64,000 bases of DNA from Calditerrivibrio sp. (GTDB lineage Bacteria > Chrysiogenota > Deferribacteres > Deferribacterales > Calditerrivibrionaceae): NCBI GenBank assembly GCA_026415135.1, contig JAOAHS010000035.1, positions 1 to 64,000 on the forward strand, read 5' to 3'. The translations under genes and the position numbers were made by a program. Under the pieces are notes generated by a model. It did not search any database and was not told the DNA's origin. It was given only the letters and a program-made list of their open reading frames with translations. This document shows, one piece after another, positions 52,077 to 60,853 of this stretch (positions are counted from its first letter, which is position 1; every line of letters begins with the position of its first letter).

Positions 52077-54410
52077 ATGGGAATTATAGATTTTAACAAT
52101 AGCCGCAAAGAAAGGTTTTTGGCACCCTGCATATTTTTAAGCGGTGATGTAACCGCAGGGATCGAAAGTGAATATCAAACAGCTGTAGAAGGGGATAAAG
52201 AGATTGTTGATCTACCAGTATATTTAAGGAGATCCTCCTACTATTCAAATCTCATAAAAAGAACAAAAAATGGTGAATACCAACCCTACAAACTAAAAGA
52301 GATAGAGGATTACCTAAACGATAACAAAAAAAAGATATGGGAAAACAGTTTTGTCATAATACCCAAAAAACATCTTAATAACTATGTCTTATCACTCATC
52401 GATTACGATATGTTAAGTGATAAAACAGATCCCTCTCTCGGATATAGAAAGGACAAACATCTCTTCGAAACAGTCAACAGAAATGGAGAAAAATGTTTCA
52501 GATTCCCCGTAAGTTATATGCTAAGAATTGCATTAGCAGATTTCATAGGTGAGGTGAAAACCCAAAGCAGTATTGCCGAAAGAGTTGGTAAAAAGTTGTT
52601 AGATCATTTTTCAAACGATAATACCTCTCCTGAAGTAACCTCCTTTTATATCTGCGAAAATATAAAAGAGAACATCGGCGCCCATTTAGCCAAAGAGAAT
52701 GTGAAAAGGTACCTTTTTACACAACTACTAACTGAGTACAGCAATAAAAAGTTCGGACTAATGGACAGCGGTCAAAGGGTCTACGTATACCACTCCCCCT
52801 TAACTCCCACAAGACAACAGAAACTTAATAGTCTGATACCCGACAGTCTCTACAGAGAACTTTTTATAAGCCCATGCCTTGCTGGCTGGAACAGAGGTGA
52901 AGAAAAAAAGAAATACATGGAACTTTGTCACCTTGCCCTATCTAGAAGTCACCTAAACACCCTTGAAAAATTGAAGGATGCTGGTTTAATAAAAAACAAT
53001 CTCATCGTTTTACCAAATACCTCCAACACATCTCTTACCAACAACGGCATCCACATCAGTATTGGGAGCAAATTTCTCACGGATAAGATAAAAAAAGATA
53101 AATCACTGTTCAATCTGTCAGCAGAGAAATATTATTCCGATCTCGTGGTCAAGATTGTGGAACATTTTATCCCCCTTTTAACAGTAACTTACTCCGCATC
53201 AGTCTACAGAATCCCATTTCATAAAATACATCCGGAGACCATATTAGGCTTTTTACCCCATGAGCTTGACTTCACCCATCTAAGGATGATTTACCGCAGA
53301 TGGATAAAAAAAGTTCATAACAAGCGTTTTGGACATCGATTTATGCCAAAAGGTCCCCTCTGGTGGGATATGATCCTTGAAAAAGGGCTAATGCTTAAAG
53401 GGGACTATTTACCTGATTTTAGGGTGTTGGATTATTTTGTATCCATTCTTAGCACAGAGACCGCTTCTGGGCTCGATGGAAAACTCAACAACCAACAATT
53501 ATTAAAAAAAGAACTCCATGAGATGGGCATATTCGATGAAAGGCTTTCCTTTTATGCTCTTTATAGGGGAAGATACGTAGAAAATAATGGTTATAGTGGG
53601 TTTGAAGGGAGATTTTATAGCTGTTTTTACAACCTTTTCGATGATACCAAACACTGTACCAACCTGCAAACCCTTTTTACAGCCCTTGCCTATAAATATA
53701 TCATGTCTGGCAAACTTACCCATCAAGATATTCCGGACACCCCTCACATCGAAAGTGAACGAAGACAGATCTTTTTTGCAACAGCTATTGGGCTACCTAC
53801 CGTATACATAAAAAGCGATACAAAAAACAGCTTTATGCTTTATATCCTCTCCCACTGCGAAAAGATTAGAAACAGCAGAAGATACCCCGGTTATCTTCGG
53901 TTAGAGATAAAAGATTACATGTCAGCTCTATTAAAAATAATAAACAAAGATGCCATCGATATAGCTGAAAATCTCTCAATAATAGATAGCCTCAATGATC
54001 TTAAGATCAGAATAAAAAATGAAAAAGAAACAAATGCATATAAAATTTCAAGAAGTATTACAGCACAACATAATAAAAAATCCCCATTAGATATAAACAG
54101 TGATATTTTCAACAGCGAAATAGAGGAGTTTTATCGCAATCAGCTCCGCTTAAAGCACATAGAGGAAGGGTTTGAGATATTAAAGAATGACATCCTTAAA
54201 AAAATTAAAGAAGGTCTTATCACCAATTATCATACAAAAGATCTCTATCTTTTTGATGAACTTGATAATCTTCTACAAAGAGCTAAAAATAGATTCAACA
54301 ACGGAATACTAACCCTTGAAGATATTACAAAACTACTTTCAATAATGCTCATCGATATCAGTGTCGAAATGGGTTATGGAGGTAAAAATTGCGCAGACAT
54401 TGCTTTATAG
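52077..54410 (+). CDS. Large uncharacterised protein before psd paralogue
   Basis: 777 residues, not recognised. The composition is Lys/Asn/Leu rich and soluble, with no signal peptide or membrane helix. FLSGDVTAGIESEYQTAVEG near residue 20-40 and the conserved-looking TVTYSASVYRIPFHKIHPETILGFLPHELDFTHLRMIYRRW in the middle are the most patterned parts; the GIESEY motif faintly resembles the metal-binding glutamates of glutamate-cysteine ligases, but this is too weak to assign. The C-terminal 150 residues look helical. RBS GAGGTG. It overlaps the next gene by 22 bases, so products are probably needed together. Confidence 0.8.
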   Translation: MGIIDFNNSRKERFLAPCIFLSGDVTAGIESEYQTAVEGDKEIVDLPVYLRRSSYYSNLIKRTKNGEYQPYKLKEIEDYLNDNKKKIWENSFVIIPKKHLNNYVLSLIDYDMLSDKTDPSLGYRKDKHLFETVNRNGEKCFRFPVSYMLRIALADFIGEVKTQSSIAERVGKKLLDHFSNDNTSPEVTSFYICENIKENIGAHLAKENVKRYLFTQLLTEYSNKKFGLMDSGQRVYVYHSPLTPTRQQKLNSLIPDSLYRELFISPCLAGWNRGEEKKKYMELCHLALSRSHLNTLEKLKDAGLIKNNLIVLPNTSNTSLTNNGIHISIGSKFLTDKIKKDKSLFNLSAEKYYSDLVVKIVEHFIPLLTVTYSASVYRIPFHKIHPETILGFLPHELDFTHLRMIYRRWIKKVHNKRFGHRFMPKGPLWWDMILEKGLMLKGDYLPDFRVLDYFVSILSTETASGLDGKLNNQQLLKKELHEMGIFDERLSFYALYRGRYVENNGYSGFEGRFYSCFYNLFDDTKHCTNLQTLFTALAYKYIMSGKLTHQDIPDTPHIESERRQIFFATAIGLPTVYIKSDTKNSFMLYILSHCEKIRNSRRYPGYLRLEIKDYMSALLKIINKDAIDIAENLSIIDSLNDLKIRIKNEKETNAYKISRSITAQHNKKSPLDINSDIFNSEIEEFYRNQLRLKHIEEGFEILKNDILKKIKEGLITNYHTKDLYLFDELDNLLQRAKNRFNNGILTLEDITKLLSIMLIDISVEMGYGGKNCADIAL

Positions 54411-55387
54411 ATAGAAGATCTGGCAAAATGATAGAAGAAAAGCCTTTAGGTGACAAACTCATACATTTTTTATACTCTTCTGTTCGAGAAAAAGCACCCT
54501 TTATCTTTAACTTAGCCATAAGTAAACATACAACGAAACTCCTAAAATACATAAAGTACAATAAAAGCCTAACCAACAATGAGTTTTTAGAATATTGCAA
54601 TAGCCTAAATATAGATACTAGTGAATTATACGAGGTAGAAAAGATCAAAACCATCGAAGACCTTTTCATGAGAAAGATCAGATACTGGGAAACAAGACCT
54701 ATGGATGAAGACATTAACATAATCGTTTCCCCTGCAGACTCTAAAATGGTGGTTGGTTCCCTCTACGATGATCCTTTACTATTGCTAAAAAACAAGTTCT
54801 TCACCATAGAAGAACTACTCTACAAAATAGAATGGATAAAAACCTTCGCTGATGCAGACTATGCCATCTTTAGACTTACCCCAGATGAATATCATTATAA
54901 TCATCTACCGGTATCAGGAGTTGTTCTTGATCACTACGAACTTGACGGAGTGTACCACTCATGTAACCCAGAAGCAACAGTTGCCGTTTATACCCCACTA
55001 TCCAAAAATAGAAGAGTCGTCACAATCATCGACACAGATGTCCCAAACGGTAGTGGTGTAGGTATTGTAGCATTCATCGAAGTGGTCGCCATGATGATAG
55101 GTCAGATATGTCAAGCCTATTCAGAAGTCAAATACGATGATCCTAAACCTTTAACTACAGGGCAATTTGTCAAAAAGGGCCAACCCAAATCGGTCTACAA
55201 ACCGGGTAGCAGCACAGATCTTGTCCTTTTTGAAAAGGGGAGGGTAACTTTCGATGAGGATATCCTCTTACAAACAAGAAGAAGCGATGTGGATAGCAGA
55301 TACTCTATGGGTTTTAAACAGCCTTTAGTTGAGGTTAGAGTTAGAGTTAGAGAAAGGATCGCTACCAATACTAAAAGCAAACATTAA
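54389..55387 (+). CDS. Phosphatidylserine decarboxylase family protein
   Basis: 332 residues. The TTG start at 54389 has GGAGG six bases upstream, and the segment RRHCFIDRRSGKMIEEKPLGDKLIHFLY matches the usual N-terminus. FRLTPDEYHYNHLPVSG keeps the catalytic His. The self-cleavage motif is GSST in YKPGSSTDLVLF rather than the usual LGST/FGST, so the pyruvoyl precursor Ser may be retained but the preceding residue is Pro. The VGA strand reads IEVVAMMIG. It may be a PSD with a different substrate. It is flanked by an unknown protein and an Lgt-like protein. Confidence 0.85.
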   Translation: MRRHCFIDRRSGKMIEEKPLGDKLIHFLYSSVREKAPFIFNLAISKHTTKLLKYIKYNKSLTNNEFLEYCNSLNIDTSELYEVEKIKTIEDLFMRKIRYWETRPMDEDINIIVSPADSKMVVGSLYDDPLLLLKNKFFTIEELLYKIEWIKTFADADYAIFRLTPDEYHYNHLPVSGVVLDHYELDGVYHSCNPEATVAVYTPLSKNRRVVTIIDTDVPNGSGVGIVAFIEVVAMMIGQICQAYSEVKYDDPKPLTTGQFVKKGQPKSVYKPGSSTDLVLFEKGRVTFDEDILLQTRRSDVDSRYSMGFKQPLVEVRVRVRERIATNTKSKH

Positions 55388-55402
55388 TAAGGAGTTTTTA
55401 TT

Positions 55403-56464
55403 ATGGAAAAACTTTTTTTAGCTGTGTTAGCTTTATTTTTAACAATATTATCCTATATCGGAATAAAATATTTTCCCCATGAGAGATTTCAATTCCTATT
55501 TGCATTCCCCTACAAGAAACTTTCAAACGGCAGTTGGCTATCGTTAAATATCACCTTTTATGGCCTTTTTAATGCTATAGCTTATACGACCGGTTCCCTC
55601 TTGGGGGTAATCCTCATGCTCTCTGTTGGTCTTAAACCGATACAGATACTCGTTACCCTTTTTCTGATATTTGTCATCTGTATCCCTGCATCAAAACTAA
55701 TTGCCAAAAGTATAGAGAAATCAAAATCTGGATTCACCGTAGGTGGTGCTGTTTTCGTAGGTGTTTTGATAAGCCCCGTCGCAGTTTTTGTAGCTAGCCT
55801 GTATGGTGATTGGAACTGGGCTCAAATGCTACTTCCTACAATCTCCTCCATGGCGATAGCTTACGCAGTCGGTGAAGGTATAGGTAGACTCGGCTGTTTG
55901 AGCTTTGGATGCTGTTATGGCAAGGCTGTAGATGATATCAACCATCCTTTGCTTAGATCTTTTTTTGAAAGATTTTATACAATCTACACAGGTCGATATA
56001 AGAAAGCCTCCTACTCATCAAATCTTTGTAACAAAAAAACAGTACCTGTTCAAGCTGCGGCCAACATTATCTATTCCATTGTAGCTTTTTTATCCATAAT
56101 TGCCTACATCTATGGCTTTTTTGTTTTATCCACACTTTTAGTAACCTATACCACCCAGCTTTATAGATTCTTTTCTGAGTTTTTAAGAGCTGACTATAGG
56201 GGTGAAGGGAGAATATCCACCTATCAGAAGATGGCTTTACTGAACATGTTGATTATTTCTTTTTATGTTTTTTTAGTTAATGCAGACAACCCCAAACCGG
56301 ATATAAACAATGCCTTAGACCAACTATCCAATGGATGGTTTATACTGAGCTTGATCATTATTTTCTGTACAACCCTTGTTTATACTGGCGTGAGTACAGC
56401 TACCTACAGCATAATAAACTTTAGGCTTTCCAGCAAAGCGATTCAGCCAGCAAAGCCAGAATAG
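55403..56464 (+). CDS. Prolipoprotein diacylglyceryl transferase-like membrane protein
   Basis: 353 residues, about seven membrane helices. YAVGEGIGRLGCLSFGCCYGK and LYRFFSEFLRADYRGEGR match the Lgt family core arginine and glutamate segments, but the usual GRIGNF is GRLGCL with a Cys pair (GCC), and a long lumenal insertion (KASYSSNLCNKKTVPVQ) follows. The true lgt is not in the window, so this may be a paralogue. AAGGAG lies eight bases before the ATG and 15 after the PSD gene. Confidence 0.8.
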   Translation: MEKLFLAVLALFLTILSYIGIKYFPHERFQFLFAFPYKKLSNGSWLSLNITFYGLFNAIAYTTGSLLGVILMLSVGLKPIQILVTLFLIFVICIPASKLIAKSIEKSKSGFTVGGAVFVGVLISPVAVFVASLYGDWNWAQMLLPTISSMAIAYAVGEGIGRLGCLSFGCCYGKAVDDINHPLLRSFFERFYTIYTGRYKKASYSSNLCNKKTVPVQAAANIIYSIVAFLSIIAYIYGFFVLSTLLVTYTTQLYRFFSEFLRADYRGEGRISTYQKMALLNMLIISFYVFLVNADNPKPDINNALDQLSNGWFILSLIIIFCTTLVYTGVSTATYSIINFRLSSKAIQPAKPE

Positions 56465-57105
56465 AAATAGTTACCAAAACCGATCGTATAAAGGATCAAC
56501 CCGTATAAAAGATGCTCTAAATAGACTAAAGGTAGTGATCTTGTTCTTACATAAGTAAAAGAGAATATGTACCCACCCAAAAGGGAAAGTAGCACTGAAA
56601 AAGGATTAAGATATATTACATGTCCAAAAGCAAAGGCAAAGGCACTCAGATGTATTAGCCCCTTTTCCTCTTTTACGAGCGGTGCATATCTGTGAAATAT
56701 AAGTGCCCTGTATATAATCTCCTGGGGGTATACCGCAAGAAAGGTATATATAAGTATAATGTTCACCCATAGGAAGATATCTTTTCTTATGAAAAAAAAT
56801 AGGTATTTGGGGGTAAAATGGGCAATAAAGTAATAAAGCAAACCAGCAAATAGCACAACCTGTATTAAGATCCTAGCATACTCGAGGGTAAGAGGTGGAA
56901 GTCTATAAAATATCTTTTTGTCGAAGTGTTCATCATTGTATAATAGATAAAAAGCAATCATTCCACCCAACAATATGAAAGGTAGCGGTGTAACCTTTAC
57001 TAAAAGAGCCATACCAACGGGTGCACATAAAAATATCAGAAAATACTCCAGCCACAAGTACCCCAGATTTTGTAAAGACAACACCTTTTCATTCAGCTTT
57101 TTCAT
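56443..57105 (-). CDS. CPBP family intramembrane metalloprotease-like protein
   Basis: 220 residues, about seven membrane helices. The CPBP motifs are PQEIIYRALIF, where the usual EExxxR has Gln in place of the first Glu, FAFGHVIYLNP (FxxxH) and YLEHLLYGLILY. CPBP (Abi/Rce1) proteins are membrane proteases or regulators. The 3' end overlaps the Lgt-like gene by 22 bases on the opposite strand. No ribosome site precedes the ATG. The Gln substitution may remove activity. Confidence 0.8.
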   Translation of the reverse strand: MKKLNEKVLSLQNLGYLWLEYFLIFLCAPVGMALLVKVTPLPFILLGGMIAFYLLYNDEHFDKKIFYRLPPLTLEYARILIQVVLFAGLLYYFIAHFTPKYLFFFIRKDIFLWVNIILIYTFLAVYPQEIIYRALIFHRYAPLVKEEKGLIHLSAFAFAFGHVIYLNPFSVLLSLLGGYIFSFTYVRTRSLPLVYLEHLLYGLILYTIGFGNYFYSGFAG

Positions 57106-57155
57106 AATGATATAATTAGCTATTTTTTGTCATATTGCAAGTTTTTGAAACTTTT

Positions 57156-57172
57156 TTTACAAACACTTAACA
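57156..57172 (+). promoter_or_regulatory. Candidate Pho box upstream of the phosphatase
   Basis: TTTACA (57156-57161) and TTAACA (57167-57172) repeat with 11-base spacing, the layout of PhoP boxes in Bacillus and similar to PhoB repeats. The 213-base gap 57106-57318 is otherwise AT-rich and I could not fix a clear -35/-10 pair in it. The downstream gene is an alkaline phosphatase, which fits phosphate control. Confidence 0.35.
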
Positions 57173-57318
57173 AACAAAATGTTACAATATATTCATATTC
57201 CTAACTAAAACTTAAATACATCATATTTTCCTATTTTAGATTTTTTTATATTTTTTTTAACATTTAAAAGAACTACCCTTAACAAATTACTGATATAAGA
57301 TAATAAAGGAGGTGTTCC

Positions 57319-58863
57319 ATGAAAAGACGGGAATTTCTAAAAGCATCAGGCTTTGCAATCGCAGCTTTAGCAACAAGCAAAGAGCTCTTTGCCAAAAAGA
57401 TGGAACCATCAAGAGGACAAGGCATTATCTTTATGGTAGGGGACGGTATGCCACTTGGTGTCATGAAGGGTATGCAAACTATCTTCTCCAAAGAGCTTAG
57501 CTACAATTCAAAGATCTATGAATTGCTAAAAGATCCTAAAGCTGTATTAGCCCTTCAAAACACAAGCTCCCTTTCCAGCGTTGTAACCGATTCTGCACCT
57601 GCATCTGTTGCGTGGAGCACAGGATCTAAAACCCTTAATAGAGTCTTATCCACTTTGCCAGATGGTAGGAATCTCAAAACGATTTTGGAGCTGGCAAAGG
57701 AAAACGGCTTGTCCTGTGGGGTAGTAACCACCACAAGATTGACACACGCAACACCAGCCGCCTGGTATTCCCATAATCAGAACAGGGATAATGAGGATGA
57801 TATAGCCATCGATCTTTTAAAACTACAGCTTGATGTTGCACTCGGAGGTGGTGATAGACATTTTTCACCTGAGGGAAGAAAGGATAAAAAGGACCTTTAT
57901 GCAGAGTTCATGGCAAAAGGTTATGATGTAGTAAAAAACAGGGAAAGCCTAAAAGAGAAGCTTTACAGCAATAGACCATTACTTGGTGTTTTCAGTTCAT
58001 CCCATATCAGTTACTATGTGGACAGGGTTAATGATAAAAATATTGCTTCAACCCAACCAGATTTGCCAGAAATGACCATTGCCGCATTAAATAGATTATC
58101 AAAAAACCCAAAAGGGTTCATCCTTCAAATCGAAGCAGGCAGAATCGATCACGCTTCCCATGCCAACGATGCCTGGAGTGCGATGATGGACTGTTATGAA
58201 TTTGATAAAACTGTCGAAGTAGTACTTGATTTTATCAAAAAGAACCCCAGAACACTGCTCATAATAACCTCTGATCACGGTAACTCTGGATGGGGTATCA
58301 ATGGCACCGGCCCAGAGTACAATGACTCCACCGAAGGATTATTTTTTTATAAACAAAACAAGGCCTCCTTTGAGTACATGATAAAACTGATGAAGAAACA
58401 GGACCAAAAATCAATAAAGGAGATCTTTGAACAGTATACCTCCACCAAAATCTCCCCAGAAGAAGCTGATGCCATCTTCAAAGGTCTTAATGAAAAAAAA
58501 GAATACACAATAAACGATATTTGGTATGAACCAGAAGCAACTATGGGTAGAATATTAGCCCACAGCAAATATCAGTCCTCAGGGGAAAAATTATCAAAAC
58601 CAGCTATTTCTAGAAGGGGGAATGTAAACTGGACATCCACCAACCATACCGCAGAAGACCAGATCGTTATCGCCTATGGGCATAAAGCCCATGAACTGGG
58701 AATTAAAAGTTATATTGACAACACCGATCTTTATTTTGCCATGTCAAAATTTTTAGGTCTCAAATACAAAAACCCAGTCATGACCGAAGAGGAAGCAAGG
58801 TCTTACCTAAAATCTATTTCCATGAAAGAGTGGATGGAGCATCTTAAACTGCATATCTCCTGA
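57319..58863 (+). CDS. Secreted alkaline phosphatase, Tat-exported
   Basis: 514 residues. Twin-arginine-type signal MKRREFLKASGFAIAALATSK. Metal and nucleophile motifs are MVGDGMPLGVM, VTDSAPASVAWSTG with the nucleophile serine, QIEAGRIDHASHANDA and ITSDHGN, and HTAEDQI near the end: the PhoA-type zinc/magnesium enzyme fold. It should release phosphate from esters in the periplasm. RBS AAAGGAGGTG is very strong. A possible Pho box lies about 150 bases upstream. Confidence 0.94.
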   Translation: MKRREFLKASGFAIAALATSKELFAKKMEPSRGQGIIFMVGDGMPLGVMKGMQTIFSKELSYNSKIYELLKDPKAVLALQNTSSLSSVVTDSAPASVAWSTGSKTLNRVLSTLPDGRNLKTILELAKENGLSCGVVTTTRLTHATPAAWYSHNQNRDNEDDIAIDLLKLQLDVALGGGDRHFSPEGRKDKKDLYAEFMAKGYDVVKNRESLKEKLYSNRPLLGVFSSSHISYYVDRVNDKNIASTQPDLPEMTIAALNRLSKNPKGFILQIEAGRIDHASHANDAWSAMMDCYEFDKTVEVVLDFIKKNPRTLLIITSDHGNSGWGINGTGPEYNDSTEGLFFYKQNKASFEYMIKLMKKQDQKSIKEIFEQYTSTKISPEEADAIFKGLNEKKEYTINDIWYEPEATMGRILAHSKYQSSGEKLSKPAISRRGNVNWTSTNHTAEDQIVIAYGHKAHELGIKSYIDNTDLYFAMSKFLGLKYKNPVMTEEEARSYLKSISMKEWMEHLKLHIS

Positions 58864-58867
58864 TCAA

Positions 58868-58902
58868 GAAGCTCCCCGTTATTTGGGGAGCTTTTATTTT
58901 TT
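58868..58902 (+). terminator. Terminator after the alkaline phosphatase
   Basis: AGCTCCCC (58870-58877) pairs with GGGGAGCT (58885-58892) around GTTATTT, then a T-rich run. It overlaps the 3' end of the convergent gene. Confidence 0.85.
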
Positions 58903-59361
58903 TATACCTTTTATGATCTGTTCCATCACCTTCACAGCATCGTTATTTTTAACTGCTACCCAATAGTTGGTATCTTTTAAGAGAAAATAGTAGTTATCCA
59001 TATCCATGCCTGATACATAATAGGCATCTATATCAGCTATCTTAACTTTTTTTAAGCCCATAAATACCTTACTGTGGGGCATTTTACGATGCATCTCTTC
59101 AAATAGTCTCTTAGCTTCGTATTCGTTTTTTGATTTTGAACCCCACATAATTATCAACTTATCTTTAAAGCTGTACTCTGCCACAAAACCGTCCACGAGC
59201 GGAAACCTTGTCCCATGCAACCTGTGTATCTCTTCTATGGCCTCATTACCCTTTACTAGCCTTGTCAAATTTATATTCAGTAGTTTTTTAGGTGGCTCGT
59301 AGCTCCATAGCATGTTGATGAAGGAAACACACATTACTAAGACTAATATAAAAACTCTCAT
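58894..59361 (-). CDS. Secreted protein of unknown function, linked to polyferredoxin
   Basis: 155 residues. Signal peptide MRVFILVLVMCVSFINMLWS, then a globular region with FVAEYSFKDKLIIMWGSKSKNEYEAKRLFEEMHRKMPHS and ADIDAYYVSGMDMDNYYFLLKDTNYWVAVK. No cysteines or metal motifs occur in the mature part. It lies 1 base after the polyferredoxin stop and has GGGGTG before its ATG. It looks like a periplasmic partner of the two redox genes. Family not recognised. Confidence 0.75.
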   Translation of the reverse strand: MRVFILVLVMCVSFINMLWSYEPPKKLLNINLTRLVKGNEAIEEIHRLHGTRFPLVDGFVAEYSFKDKLIIMWGSKSKNEYEAKRLFEEMHRKMPHSKVFMGLKKVKIADIDAYYVSGMDMDNYYFLLKDTNYWVAVKNNDAVKVMEQIIKGIKK

Positions 59362-59362
59362 A

Positions 59363-60853
59363 TCACTGCACCCCCATTGTTCCGCCTTTTTTTACAGCAG
59401 TTATATATATCGCGGGTTTGTCTGTTATTGGGCATTTATATTGACATATACCACAGCCTATACACAAGTCCGGTTTTATTTTCGGTAGATGCACCTTCTT
59501 TTTGAGGCCATCGATGGTGGTAATTTCGCCCACTTCAAAAACAATCGCTTTAGGAGCCGTAGGGCAATGTTCTTCACATACCATACAATTTATCCCAAAA
59601 GCGTAAGGTAGACAACGATCTTTATCGAAATAAGCAGTACCTATAACAAATCTTTTTTTATCTGCCAAGGGAAGATTTTTGATAGCACCCGTAGGGCAGA
59701 TCTGCCCACATAAGTTACAATTGTAAAGACAATAGCCATAGTTAGGATCACCAACTGGCGTCCAAAGCCCTTCCAACCCTGCTTGTAGAAATGCAGGTTG
59801 TAAAAAGTTTTCTGGGCATACTTTCATACAACCACCACATCTTATACAAGTTGATAAAAATTCCGATTCGACAAGTGCTCCGGGAGGTCTTATAAGGTGT
59901 TCATTTCTCATTGGGTCTTTCCTACCTGATTTAATTAGTAAAACTGCTATAAAACCGGACATTAAAGCGTGGATGGAGCTCCTTTTTTCAAGATCGATTT
60001 TAGAATAGGGTAGACTTTTTTCATATTTTAAAACCCCAGTAGGGCACTGCCTGAGGCAATCAAATAGGAGCATACATTCCGAACTTTTTATCTCGCCCAT
60101 CGAAGGTTTCTGGCCTGCATAGCAAGCCCTATCGCAGCGCTGACAGCCACTACACCCATTATATCTCCTGATCTTAAACATAGAAAACTTTGCAATAAAG
60201 CCATACAATGCCCCCAAAGGGCAAAGTGCCACACACCAGAATCTTTTATAATATAAGTTCATCCCAAGGATGAACAAAAAAAATAACCCAACAAACATCG
60301 ATTGATGATAATAAAACCTTTCTCTCCCCATCACATTATAGAAGAGAAAATTCTTAAATACCTCAGGAAATATATTCACATCATAAATCTGGGAAACAAT
60401 CGGCAAAATAAAGATACTCAAACCTTTTACCAATATAGACAGTGGATCAAGGTAGCCTGAAAAGTTTATACCAAAAAGAGATAATGTTACCAATAGGATA
60501 AAAAGATAGTACTTAAGTTTGTGAAGATCATACCTGTAAGTATCCACCTTTTTTGAAAACATACTAACTATGTGATTTAACGTCCCCATTGGACAGACCC
60601 AACCACAAAAAAACCTCCCCATCACCCCAGTAAACAACAAAAAAGGGATAGACCACAAGAAGATAGTCTCAAGCCTGTATGTGGACAGAAGTGTTGTAAG
60701 AGCAACTAACGGATCCACCGCAAAAATATATTTTATCCCCCCTTTCAAAACCAAGCTTTCACTATAAATACCGCTATCAATGATCGCTGATAAAAAAATA
60801 TAAATAAATATTATAAAAAAAATACTCTGGGATATAACCCTAAAGCTTTTCAT
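59363..60853 (-). CDS. Polyferredoxin membrane protein (NapH/MauN type)
   Basis: 496 residues: four or five membrane helices about 1-200, with CGWVCPMG (NapH-type motif) and CVALCPLGALYGF on the inner face, then cysteine clusters CSGCQRCDRACYAGQKP, CIRCGGCMKVCPENF, CNLCGQICPTG, CMVCEEHCPTAP and CIGCGICQYKCPI. This gives several [4Fe-4S] clusters and an electron wire across or along the membrane, probably serving quinol oxidation to a reductase. It overlaps the DUF362 stop by 14 bases. Confidence 0.9.
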   Translation of the reverse strand: MKSFRVISQSIFFIIFIYIFLSAIIDSGIYSESLVLKGGIKYIFAVDPLVALTTLLSTYRLETIFLWSIPFLLFTGVMGRFFCGWVCPMGTLNHIVSMFSKKVDTYRYDLHKLKYYLFILLVTLSLFGINFSGYLDPLSILVKGLSIFILPIVSQIYDVNIFPEVFKNFLFYNVMGRERFYYHQSMFVGLFFLFILGMNLYYKRFWCVALCPLGALYGFIAKFSMFKIRRYNGCSGCQRCDRACYAGQKPSMGEIKSSECMLLFDCLRQCPTGVLKYEKSLPYSKIDLEKRSSIHALMSGFIAVLLIKSGRKDPMRNEHLIRPPGALVESEFLSTCIRCGGCMKVCPENFLQPAFLQAGLEGLWTPVGDPNYGYCLYNCNLCGQICPTGAIKNLPLADKKRFVIGTAYFDKDRCLPYAFGINCMVCEEHCPTAPKAIVFEVGEITTIDGLKKKVHLPKIKPDLCIGCGICQYKCPITDKPAIYITAVKKGGTMGVQ

